Assembly (NCBI GenBank): GCA_015259105.1
Contig: JABZGZ010000022.1
Span: forward strand, 1 to 17,976
DNA from: Atopobium sp.
GTDB taxonomy: Bacteria; Actinomycetota; Coriobacteriia; Coriobacteriales; Atopobiaceae
Direction: 5' to 3'
Length of the DNA: 17,976 nucleotides
Part shown: in pieces, positions 6,888-14,117 of the stretch
How positions within the stretch are numbered: position 1 is the first letter of the stretch
Layout: every line of letters begins with the position of its first letter
Notes under the pieces: model-generated
What the model was told of the DNA's origin: nothing
What the model saw: only the letters and a program-made list of their open reading frames with translations
Database searches by the model: none
Translations under genes and position numbers: made by a program

Positions 6888-9752
6888 ATGGAAAAAGCAG
6901 GTGGATTAAGGCGTAATACAGAGCTCTTCTTACTATTTGTAGGAGCAATCCCTGTATTTCTGCTGTACGCCATGTACATGATTACTGCTCGCTCAACGCT
7001 CAGCCTTGAGACAATGGCCGTTCCTATTGGTCTCTTTGCAGCATTTACCGTGGCTCACATTGCTATTAGGTTCCTTGCTCCCGCAGCAGACCCCGCCATT
7101 CTCCCTATTGTGTTTGTGCTTTCGGGAATTGGCATCACCATGGTCACCAGACTTGCGCCAAATCTTGCAGTCAACCAAACGATTTGGCTCTTTATCTCTG
7201 TTGTTGTGATGATTGTGGTACTAGCGGTCATTAGAAACCTTGACGCGTTAGCACGCTACAAATACTCCATTGGTATTCTCGGCGTCATACTGCTTCTTCT
7301 GCCAATTGTTATTGGCCAGGACCGCTACGGCGCAAAACTCTGGATTTCTTTTGGCGCATTCACCTTCCAGCCTGGCGAGCTTGCAAAGATTGCCATTACG
7401 CTCTTCCTGGCGTTTTACCTTGCACTTAATCGAGAAGCCCTGTCGGTCTCCATGCGTTCTTTTGGACCTTTCCGCATTCCTCGCTTCAAAATGCTGCTGC
7501 CCTTGTTTGTCATGTGGGGCATCAGTCTGATTGTTGTTATTTTTGAACGCGACCTTGGTAGCGCTCTGCTCTTCTTCGTGTTCTTTGTCATCATGCTCTA
7601 TGTGGCAACAGGCCGCGCTAGCTACGTTTTTGTCAGTATTGCGCTCTTGGCTATTGGCGGCGTGGTGCTTTACCACTTCTTTGGTCACGTTCAGACTCGT
7701 GTCAACATTTGGCTTGATCCGTTCAAAGATCCCGCTGGAGACGGCTACCAAATTGTCCAGTCCCTCTATTCCATCGCAGATGGAGGTCTTGCTGGCACCG
7801 GAATTGATAAGGGAATGCCTACGCTGATTCCTATTGTTGAGTCTGACTTTATTTTCTCGGCCATTGCTGAGGAGCTGGGACTCTTTGGCGGAGCGGCAAT
7901 TATTACCCTGTTCCTGCTGCTTACGGTGCGTGGTCTTGCAACAGCTGCTCGCGCAAAGTCCGATTCATCTGCTTTTGCGGCTGCTGGTCTTACCAGTGTT
8001 TTGGCGTTCCAAACCTTCCTCATTGTTGCAGGCGTTACTAAGCTCATGCCTCTTACCGGCGTTACCCTACCCTTTATGAGTCAGGGCGGCAGCTCTCTTC
8101 TTTCCAGCTTTATCATTGTTGCCCTGCTGCTCAGAGCGGGTGACGAGGGAACTGGTCGCGAGACAGAACTTGAGCCAAGTAAAAAAGTGCTTGATTCACA
8201 AAGACTTGAAGTTTCTTCCGGCGGGGCTCATGCCTCCTCTGTTCTGCATGGCAGCCACATCCGTGGAGGCTTTGGTCTGCAATCTGAAGAGTCTGGTGTT
8301 CTGGGACGTGTTGCTCTCGGAAAACGTCTGACCAATTTGGTTACCGTATTTACCCTCTTCTTCACCGTTCTTCTCGGCAACTTGACCTTCTTGATGGTCA
8401 TTGACGCACCTAGACTTCAGGCGCTCCCTACCAACAACCACACTATTGCTAAGAGCGCATATGTTCAGCGCGGCGCCATCATGACTTCTGACGGCGTCAC
8501 CCTGGCAGAGAGCGTCAAGCAAGACGACGGCACCTACGTGCGCAACTATCCGCACGACGGCATGGCTTCTCACACCGTTGGCTACATCTCTACCCAGTAC
8601 GGAACTGCAGGTATTGAGTCCTCCATGAACGAGACACTCACCGGACACGCAGATCATTCCGACTGGAGAAGCGCTCTGTACTCGATGGCTGGCGTCAATA
8701 CCGCTGGTTCAAGCGTTGTTTTGACCATCAACTCTCAGATGCAGGCCGTGGCAGAGGCTGCACTCCAGGGATATTCGGGTTCTATTGTTGTCATGGATCC
8801 AGCTACCGGAGCTGTACTTGCAAAGGCTTCTAGCCCTTCGTATACCCACGCTGAACTGGGCACCATTATCGAATCCGGCACTGGCAGTCAGCTGGTCGAC
8901 AGAACTACCCAGGCGCTCTACTCCCCTGGTTCATCGTTCAAGACCATTACACTTTCTGCTGGTATTGATACGCACAAAACCACGCTGGACACCACGTATC
9001 CTGCTCCAGGAACCATGGAGCTTGGCGGCGGCACCATCCACAACTACGCCAATGAGGACATGGGCACCATTCCTCTGCGCGAGGCGTTTGCCCGCTCTTC
9101 CAATACGGCTTTGGCGCAGCTTGGCGTCGCGCTTGGTGCGGACAACCTGGTCAGCTATGCGCGTGCCTTTGGTTATGGCACCGCACTTGGTCAGGACTTC
9201 TCCACAACTCCATCGCTGATGCCAAATCCTGCCGAGATGACCACCTGGGAGCTTGGCTGGGCAGCTTGCGGCCTTCCTGTTGGAGAGCACGCAAGTCCTG
9301 CAGGTCCTCAGACTACCGTCATGCAAAACGCTGTTGTAGCTGCAGCAATTGCTAACGGCGGCGTAGTTATGAACCCTTACATTGTTGATCGCGTTCTCTC
9401 ACCAGAGGGAGCTGTTGTTTCTACAACGTCACCAAAATCGCTTGGTCAGGCAGTGTCTGCAGATACCGCCGCACAGGTTCGAGAAGCAATGCTGGGCGTT
9501 GTTGAATCCGGCACCGGTATGGGAGCGCGCGTTCCGGGTGTCAAGATTGCAGGTAAAACAGGTACGGCAGACGTCGAGAACGGTAACTTTAACTCGTTCT
9601 TCATCGGTTTTGCGCCCTACGACCACCCAACCCTTGTTGTTTCCGTTGTCATCGAAGGCAACGGCGAGAACGTCTTGGGTTACGGTGCTCAGGTTGGCGG
9701 CCGTGTTCTTGCGCAGTGCCTGAATATCCAGGCTTTGGGAGCTGCTTCGTAG
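6888..9752 (+). CDS. RodA/FtsW (SEDS) glycosyltransferase fused to class B penicillin-binding protein
   Basis: A single 954-residue frame joins two enzymes that are usually separate genes, rodA and pbpA in mycobacteria. GGGAGGTG at 6873-6880 supports the ATG. Residues about 12-425 are a polytopic SEDS domain. It has the QPGELAK motif (usually QPSE), ERDLGSAL with the likely catalytic D222, AEELGLFGG, and LPFMSQGGSSLL. A cytoplasmic linker of about 50 residues leads to a further membrane segment (about 475-500). The periplasmic PbpA-like half follows, with an RGAI start, the SxxK nucleophile S682/K685, SSN at 737-739 and KTG at 890-892. The SEDS half polymerises lipid II glycan strands and the PBP half cross-links the stem peptides. 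All transpeptidase motifs are intact. The frame has no internal stop, so the fusion is real in this sequence unless an assembly indel joined two genes. Cell elongation is more likely than division, because the C-terminal half resembles PbpA and the partner domain RodA. Confidence 0.95.
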   Translation: MEKAGGLRRNTELFLLFVGAIPVFLLYAMYMITARSTLSLETMAVPIGLFAAFTVAHIAIRFLAPAADPAILPIVFVLSGIGITMVTRLAPNLAVNQTIWLFISVVVMIVVLAVIRNLDALARYKYSIGILGVILLLLPIVIGQDRYGAKLWISFGAFTFQPGELAKIAITLFLAFYLALNREALSVSMRSFGPFRIPRFKMLLPLFVMWGISLIVVIFERDLGSALLFFVFFVIMLYVATGRASYVFVSIALLAIGGVVLYHFFGHVQTRVNIWLDPFKDPAGDGYQIVQSLYSIADGGLAGTGIDKGMPTLIPIVESDFIFSAIAEELGLFGGAAIITLFLLLTVRGLATAARAKSDSSAFAAAGLTSVLAFQTFLIVAGVTKLMPLTGVTLPFMSQGGSSLLSSFIIVALLLRAGDEGTGRETELEPSKKVLDSQRLEVSSGGAHASSVLHGSHIRGGFGLQSEESGVLGRVALGKRLTNLVTVFTLFFTVLLGNLTFLMVIDAPRLQALPTNNHTIAKSAYVQRGAIMTSDGVTLAESVKQDDGTYVRNYPHDGMASHTVGYISTQYGTAGIESSMNETLTGHADHSDWRSALYSMAGVNTAGSSVVLTINSQMQAVAEAALQGYSGSIVVMDPATGAVLAKASSPSYTHAELGTIIESGTGSQLVDRTTQALYSPGSSFKTITLSAGIDTHKTTLDTTYPAPGTMELGGGTIHNYANEDMGTIPLREAFARSSNTALAQLGVALGADNLVSYARAFGYGTALGQDFSTTPSLMPNPAEMTTWELGWAACGLPVGEHASPAGPQTTVMQNAVVAAAIANGGVVMNPYIVDRVLSPEGAVVSTTSPKSLGQAVSADTAAQVREAMLGVVESGTGMGARVPGVKIAGKTGTADVENGNFNSFFIGFAPYDHPTLVVSVVIEGNGENVLGYGAQVGGRVLAQCLNIQALGAAS

Positions 9753-9852
9753 CGCTCAAAACATCGCACGGTCTTCTCCCCAAGTAGTTGGGTGTGTTCT
9801 AAGATAGTAAGTGACGTGGCGAGAAAATCGCACGCTTGATAGGAGTTGAGTT

Positions 9853-11778
9853 ATGCCAGGTAGAATGCTCGGTGGGCGTTACCAGGTTCAAGACAAAATT
9901 GGTACCGGTGGAATGGCCACCGTTTACCGCGGACAGGACCAGGTTCTTGGCCGTACTGTTGCCATCAAGATGATGCTGCCTCAGTACGCAAATGACCCGT
10001 CCTTTGCTGCCCGTTTTAAGCAGGAGGCTCAGGCTGCAGCAGCACTCTCCAGTCCATATATTGTCTCGGTCTATGACTGGGGCAAGGACGGCGAATCCTA
10101 CTACATTGTCATGGAGTATCTGCGCGGTACAGACCTTAAGAGCGGCATCCGCAAGCATGGAGCCCTTGATTCCCGTAAGGTGGCTCAGATTGGCTCTCAG
10201 ATTGCCCAGGCGCTGTCTGTAGCACACCGTCACGACATCATTCACCGCGACATCAAACCACAGAACATCATGGTCCAGCCAGATGGCAACATCAAGGTCA
10301 TGGACTTTGGTATTGCTCGTGCAAAGAACAGCAGTCTAACCACCGATAACTCTGTTCTTGGCACCGCTCATTATGTTTCTCCAGAGCAGAGCACTGGCAA
10401 GCCTCTGGGACCAACCACCGATATCTATTCCCTGGGTATTGTCATGTACGAGGCTGCTACTGGTCGCGTACCTTTTGCTGGCGACGACGCCATTAGTGTT
10501 GCTATGAAGCAGGTCAACGAGGCTCCTCAGCCACCATCGCTGATTAACCCCAACGTAGACCCCGCACTCGAGGCAATCATTCTTCGCTGCATGGAGAAAA
10601 ACCCAGCTGACCGCTATCAGAGCGCTGACGAGCTTGCTCGTGCGCTGCGCGATTTCATTGCCGGCCGCGCCACCATTCCAAGCAACACCACCGTGAGCCC
10701 CCGCATTGTGACACCACCTCAGCCAACTTCCAGGCTTGATCGTCGCGGCATCGACGGCTCCAACACCTACATTACGCGCGGTGGCGACACTGGTCGCTTG
10801 AACCGCGTTCATTCTCGTGAAGAGGCCGATGAACTGGACAAGCGCGAGAATAAGCGTCACAAGCGCAACGTTATTCTCGGCATTTTAGGCGCTTTGGTTG
10901 TCCTGGCTCTTGCGGGCTTTGCTATCGCACAGATGCTCGGCAACTCGTCCCAGCAGTATCTGGTTCCACAGTTTGTTGGACAGACAAAAGACCAGGCAAC
11001 TCAGGCACTAAATGCTTCTGGCAGCCACTTTAAGCTGGGAACTGTTACAGAAAGCTATAGCGATTCTGCACCTGAAGGCCAGGTCATTGACCAAACTCCA
11101 AGCGCTAACAGGCAGGCCGCTGAAGGAACTGCTATCAATCTTGTTGTTTCTAAGGGCGCCAAGCCCGCCGCGGCAGTTAAGGTACCTGACCTCACTAATA
11201 AGAGTCCATCAGAGGCTGAGTCCGCTCTTGCTGCTGTTGGCCTCAAGGCAAGAAATGGCGATTCAGTTGAGTCGGACGACGTTACCGTTGGTTACGTTGC
11301 AACTCAAGAACCAGCTGCAGGTAGCGATGCCAAAGCTGGCGATACCATCACCTATCACCTGTCTTCTGGCAAGGGTAAGGCAGATGTTCCAGACGTCACG
11401 GAGATGACTGCCGAGCGTGCATCTGATGTCCTGAAAGATGCAGGCTTCAAGGTAGATACTCAGCAGCAGCCTTCGTCGAGCGTGCCTGAGGGCCGCGTTA
11501 TCTCCCAGTCTCCAGCTAACGGCAAGGCAGATAAGGGCTCTACCGTAACGATCGTTGTTTCGTCTGGCGCCCAAAGCGGATCTGTTCCAAGCGTTGTTGG
11601 CAAGGACTTTGAGACGGCTCAAACCACGCTTGAGAACGCAGGCTTCCAGGTCAACACCGTCTGGGTTTACGACGACAACGTCGCAACCGGTAACGTAGTT
11701 GGACAGACGCCATCAAGCGCCGCACCTGGTGCTACGATCACCATTCGCGTCTCCAGCGGACCTCGCCCATCAGCGTAA
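9853..11778 (+). CDS. pknB: PASTA-domain Ser/Thr protein kinase (PknB/Stk type)
   Basis: A membrane kinase of 641 residues with a muropeptide-sensing ectodomain. AGGAG at 9841-9845 precedes the ATG by seven bases. The kinase domain, residues about 8-270, has the glycine loop GTGGMATVYRG, K39 in VAIK, HRDIKPQN with D133, DFGIA and SPE. It is thus an RD kinase that should need activation-loop phosphorylation. A basic juxtamembrane stretch (KRENKRHKRN) leads to one membrane segment at about 340-363. Four PASTA repeats follow, beginning near residues 369, 442, 510 and 576. Each has a VPxxxG/T-like start and ends in a VSSG-like strand. A 100-bp gap separates it from the fusion gene, with no strong terminator or promoter seen, so it may be partly co-transcribed. 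A strong terminator follows. It likely controls wall synthesis and division. Confidence 0.96.
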   Translation: MPGRMLGGRYQVQDKIGTGGMATVYRGQDQVLGRTVAIKMMLPQYANDPSFAARFKQEAQAAAALSSPYIVSVYDWGKDGESYYIVMEYLRGTDLKSGIRKHGALDSRKVAQIGSQIAQALSVAHRHDIIHRDIKPQNIMVQPDGNIKVMDFGIARAKNSSLTTDNSVLGTAHYVSPEQSTGKPLGPTTDIYSLGIVMYEAATGRVPFAGDDAISVAMKQVNEAPQPPSLINPNVDPALEAIILRCMEKNPADRYQSADELARALRDFIAGRATIPSNTTVSPRIVTPPQPTSRLDRRGIDGSNTYITRGGDTGRLNRVHSREEADELDKRENKRHKRNVILGILGALVVLALAGFAIAQMLGNSSQQYLVPQFVGQTKDQATQALNASGSHFKLGTVTESYSDSAPEGQVIDQTPSANRQAAEGTAINLVVSKGAKPAAAVKVPDLTNKSPSEAESALAAVGLKARNGDSVESDDVTVGYVATQEPAAGSDAKAGDTITYHLSSGKGKADVPDVTEMTAERASDVLKDAGFKVDTQQQPSSSVPEGRVISQSPANGKADKGSTVTIVVSSGAQSGSVPSVVGKDFETAQTTLENAGFQVNTVWVYDDNVATGNVVGQTPSSAAPGATITIRVSSGPRPSA

Positions 11779-11840
11779 GCTCTGCGCGCACGGCGCGCTG
11801 TCGCGAACGTCGCGCGATAAGCGCCTCATCGAGTACGTTC

Positions 11841-11875
11841 AAGCCCTGCAACCGAGTTCGGTTGCAGGGCTTTTT
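11841..11875 (+). terminator. Rho-independent terminator of the kinase/cell-wall cluster
   Basis: A long perfect stem (AGCCCTGCAACCGA at 11842-11855 with its complement at 11858-11871) is followed by a T-run to 11875. It lies 63 bp after the pknB stop. The bases between hold short GC-rich inverted repeats, for example GCGCGC at 11784-11789 and 11793-11798. The minus strand lacks a T-run, so it acts in one direction. Confidence 0.92.
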
Positions 11876-11893
11876 GCTGCAGGAAAAATGGTT

Positions 11894-12026
11894 GAACACA
11901 CCTATGACAGATAATCTGTCAAAAAGACGTATACATGACGCTGAAAATACCTCAAACGTGCAGATTATCTTCATTTGATGTGTAATATGCCCGCAATTGT
12001 GCAGATTATCTGTCATAGGTGTGTTC
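11894..12026. repeat. 133-bp element bounded by perfect 25-bp inverted repeats
   Basis: The left arm 11894-11918 (GAACACACCTATGACAG...) and right arm 12002-12026 are exact reverse complements, with 83 bp between them. Within the element the motif AGATWATCT occurs three times: 11909-11917, 11962-11970 and 12003-12011. The first copy sits in an odd palindrome, GACAGATAATCTGTC (11906-11920). There is no open frame of note and no obvious target-site duplication outside the arms. It could be a MITE-like element, a regulatory site array, or an RNA that folds into a long hairpin. Confidence 0.7.
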
Positions 12027-12280
12027 CTTAGAGGCGGAATTTACCTATAGTTAGATTTTTTATATTTCGCTATTCATTGTCAAGCATATTAGATGAAGTT
12101 TATGCATAAAGATGCATATCAAGTAGGGAGACCACCTGGGCGTCTGGCAGAATGCCCTTGGCTGTCTGATTATCTTAGTTAAAAGCTAGTCGATCCCCAG
12201 CGAGGTCTGCCAAAACGGCACTATTTTGAGCTATTTCGTATGCCCAGACTGAAAAGCCAACGCTAACACGCTGCAGAAAG
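12027..12280. other. Gene-free stretch with local inverted repeats; possible small RNA
   Basis: No coding frame is convincing here on either strand. The left part is AT-rich and holds a 12-bp palindrome TTTATGCATAAA (12099-12110) and a TTGTCA hexamer at 12077-12082. The right part has several short complementary segments, such as TGGCAGA near 12142 with TCTGCCA near 12207, and GTCTGG near 12139 with CCAGAC near 12244. GATTATCTT at 12168-12176 repeats nine bases of the neighbouring inverted-repeat element. I match it to no known RNA family. A structured transcript is possible but unproven, as no convincing promoter is visible. Confidence 0.3.
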
Positions 12281-12310
12281 AAAAAACCGACAGCGCTAAG
12301 CCGTCGGTTT
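12281..12310 (-). terminator. Terminator of tRNA-Arg
   Basis: The stem AAACCGAC (12284-12291) pairs with GTCGGTTT (12303-12310) around an 11-nt loop. Read on the minus strand it is followed by a run of T, then TTCTTTC. It begins 9 bp after the tRNA 3' end. On the plus strand the T-run is short, so it is mainly a minus-strand terminator. Confidence 0.8.
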
Positions 12311-12318
12311 GAAATCAA

Positions 12319-12394
12319 TGGTGCCCCCGGGCCGATTCGAACGGCCGACACCCGCTTTAGGAGAGCGGTGCTCTATCCCCTGAGCTACGAAGGC
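12319..12394 (-). tRNA. tRNA-Arg (anticodon CCT)
   Basis: On the minus strand GCCTTCG pairs with CGGGGGC through seven pairs, two of them G-U, followed by discriminator A and an encoded CCA (12319-12321). The D-arm is TAGCTCAGGGGATAGAGCA. The anticodon stem CCGCT/AGCGG holds loop CTCCTAA, so the anticodon is CCT (12359-12361) and reads AGG. The T-loop is GTTCGAATC. Length is 76 nt including CCA. Confidence 0.95.
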
Positions 12395-12403
12395 ATGTGG
12401 GAT

Positions 12404-12432
12404 ATTCTACTCACGTAGGCTCGCGTACGCAA
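12404..12432 (-). promoter_or_regulatory. Promoter of tRNA-Arg
   Basis: On the minus strand TTGCGT (12427-12432) and TAGAAT (12404-12409) are separated by 17 bp. The -10 box lies 9 bp before the tRNA 5' end, so transcription would start just ahead of the mature tRNA. The fit of both boxes and the spacing is good for a housekeeping sigma factor. Confidence 0.65.
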
Positions 12433-12532
12433 ATCTCGCTGCGAGCTGGCGGCTGCGTAACGAGGAGTACCATGCGTTCGGCATCGCTTACGCGCTGCGT
12501 GGCACGCCAGTGCTTACGGCGCAGAGCCGCCG

Positions 12533-13159
12533 CTACTTACGACGAGCCTTGCGCTCGGCCCTCTTTCTGTCGTACTCGGCCTGACGCTCAAGGTAGAAAT
12601 CGTTGAGCTTCTTGTCGGTCATGCCAGCAACCTTAGCTTCAATCTTCTTACGAAGAGGACGCATCTTAAAGAAGCTGTAGACGACCGAACCAAAGATGCA
12701 GAAGTAAGCAAAGACCAGCATGATGGCAGAAATCATACCAACGCCAGTGTTCAAATCCCTGGACTCAGGAACCATATACGAAAGCACCAGCGTAATGATG
12801 GTTGCTACAAAGCCAAGGCCCAGGAAGACCCACCAAACGCGCTCGGCGCGATGATAGTCTGGATCTGCGCGCAGCATTGCCTCAAATCCACGGCTGCGGA
12901 TATCCTCGCGCTCGCGCTGACGAGCACGTGCAGCACGCTTCTCCTCTTTGCTCTTTGGGGCGCTGGAGCCAGAACCAGAGCCACTCACGCGCACAGACGC
13001 AGCTGCCTCTCGTACTGGTTTAGCAGTAGCAGCAGATTTGCGACCAAAAGCGGAATACGAAGGACGCTCAGTCTCCTCAGAGTTTTCTTTCTTTGAAAGG
13101 CTTGCGGTAGCCTCACGCGCTTCTTTGGTTGCGCCTGTAATGGTGTCACGCAGTGACAT
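12533..13159 (-). CDS. Unknown basic two-TM membrane protein, co-transcribed with purC
   Basis: A 208-residue protein. The ATG at 13159 has AAGGAG four to five bases upstream and overlaps the last 14 bp of purC, so translation is probably coupled to purC. Residues 1-95 or so are hydrophilic, rich in Lys, Arg, Glu, Ser and Ala (SGSGSGSS, EEKRAARARQRERED) and likely disordered or helical. Two membrane segments follow: VWWVFLGLGFVATIITLVLS and IMLVFAYFCIFGSVVYSFF. The C-terminal 45 residues are strongly charged and basic (ERKARRK at the end), so both termini should be cytoplasmic. I recognise no family. Despite the link to purC nothing in it suggests a purine enzyme. A membrane-associated RNA- or DNA-binding role would be a guess from charge alone. 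Confidence 0.8.
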   Translation of the reverse strand: MSLRDTITGATKEAREATASLSKKENSEETERPSYSAFGRKSAATAKPVREAAASVRVSGSGSGSSAPKSKEEKRAARARQREREDIRSRGFEAMLRADPDYHRAERVWWVFLGLGFVATIITLVLSYMVPESRDLNTGVGMISAIMLVFAYFCIFGSVVYSFFKMRPLRKKIEAKVAGMTDKKLNDFYLERQAEYDRKRAERKARRK

Positions 13160-14042
13160 TGGTCTCCTTCAGTGGTACAAACTCAGTACCCGTAATAATT
13201 TGGAATGCCGTACGATAGCGCTCGGACGTGCCCTCAATGACCTCTTCTGGAAGATGAGGTGGCTCTCCTTGCATGTCCCAGTGGGCTTTCAGCCAATCGC
13301 GTACATACTGCTTGTCGTAGCTTGGCTGAACGTGTCCCTCAGAATAACCCTCAGCAGGCCAGAAACGGCTTGAATCAGGTGTAAGGCACTCATCAATAAG
13401 TGTAAGTTTTCCGTCGATAAAACCAAACTCAAATTTGGTATCCGCAATAATAATTCCACGAGTTGCGGCATATTCTGCGGCAGCCTTATAAATTGCAAGC
13501 GAAGCTTCCTTCAGCTGAGTAGCAACATCCTCGCCAACAATCTCGCAGCAACGCTCAAACGAGATATTCTCGTCATGATCGCCAAGCTCAGCCTTAGTGG
13601 AAGGGGTAAAGATTGGCTCAGGAAGCTTTGAAGCCTCGGTCAAACCGTCAGGCAGCTTAATGCCGCAGACGGTGCCGTCCTGGTCGTAAGTCTTCTTGCC
13701 AGAACCAGTGAGGTAACCGCGGACGATGCACTCGATAGGCACTGTTTGAGCCTTCTTGACCAGCATAGCGCGGCCAGCAAGATACTCAGTGTAATCTGCA
13801 AACTGCTCAGGAGTCTGGTCTGGCAGAACAGAAATCATGTGGTTAGGCAGAAGATCCTTGAAGCGATCGAACCAAAATGCGCTAATACGTGTCAGAATTT
13901 CTCCCTTAAAAGGAATCTCGTCGGGGAGGATAAAGTCAAAAGCACTAATGCGATCGCTCGCAACCATCAAAAGTTTGTCGCCACAATCATAGATATCGCG
14001 GACCTTACCGTGCGAATCGGGACGAAGCTCAGCTCCAGCCAC
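13146..14042 (-). CDS. purC: Phosphoribosylaminoimidazole-succinocarboxamide synthase (SAICAR synthetase)
   Basis: Catalyses ATP-dependent joining of aspartate to CAIR, giving SAICAR, in de novo IMP synthesis; cytoplasmic. I choose the GTG at 14042 (298 residues, MAGAELRPDSHGKVRDIYD) because AGTGAGG lies just upstream. A TTG at 14063 would add seven residues but has no ribosome binding site. Family motifs are clear: HGKVRDIYD at the start, SDRISAFDFILPDEIPFKG, VRGYLTGSGKK, DTKFEFG, and IDECLTPDSSRFW. The length of about 300 residues is that of the longer PurC type. It follows the histidine kinase gene by 75 bp and overlaps the downstream membrane protein gene. A TACAAT hexamer on the minus strand at 14089-14094 may be its own -10 box, but the -35 is poor. 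Confidence 0.95.
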   Translation of the reverse strand: MAGAELRPDSHGKVRDIYDCGDKLLMVASDRISAFDFILPDEIPFKGEILTRISAFWFDRFKDLLPNHMISVLPDQTPEQFADYTEYLAGRAMLVKKAQTVPIECIVRGYLTGSGKKTYDQDGTVCGIKLPDGLTEASKLPEPIFTPSTKAELGDHDENISFERCCEIVGEDVATQLKEASLAIYKAAAEYAATRGIIIADTKFEFGFIDGKLTLIDECLTPDSSRFWPAEGYSEGHVQPSYDKQYVRDWLKAHWDMQGEPPHLPEEVIEGTSERYRTAFQIITGTEFVPLKETNVTA

Positions 14043-14117
14043 AATGACCTCACTTCTGCGCAAAGCGCGTTGTATTGCAGGACTTTTGATTGTACGGCAA
14101 AATGCCCAAAAATCGGC

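Noticed and set aside
6888..9752. Two separate genes joined by a frameshift error
   Set aside because: The linker is in frame with sensible codons and no start signal with a good ribosome binding site near 8310, so a true fusion is the simpler reading.
9779..9792. Small hairpin CCCAA-GTAG-TTGGG between the fusion gene and pknB
   Set aside because: Five base pairs and no T-run; too weak to call a terminator.
11738..12016. Minus-strand 92-codon frame after pknB
   Set aside because: It spans the pknB terminator and most of the inverted-repeat element, and has no ribosome binding site or domain.
11894..12026. Insertion sequence
   Set aside because: The 25-bp inverted ends suggest mobility, but there is no transposase frame and no target-site duplication is evident, so it is listed only as a repeat.
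12433..12532. GC-rich repeats such as GGCGGCT (12448-12454) with AGCCGCC (12525-12531) and several GCTTACG-like units
   Set aside because: The stems are short or widely spaced and no T-run follows on the minus strand, so I do not call a terminator or a repeat family, though the region may be transcribed past the membrane protein gene.
12397..12606. Plus-strand 69-codon frame beside tRNA-Arg
   Set aside because: It covers the tRNA-Arg promoter and the 3' end of the membrane protein gene. The peptide is rich in Arg and Cys, typical of chance frames in GC-rich DNA.
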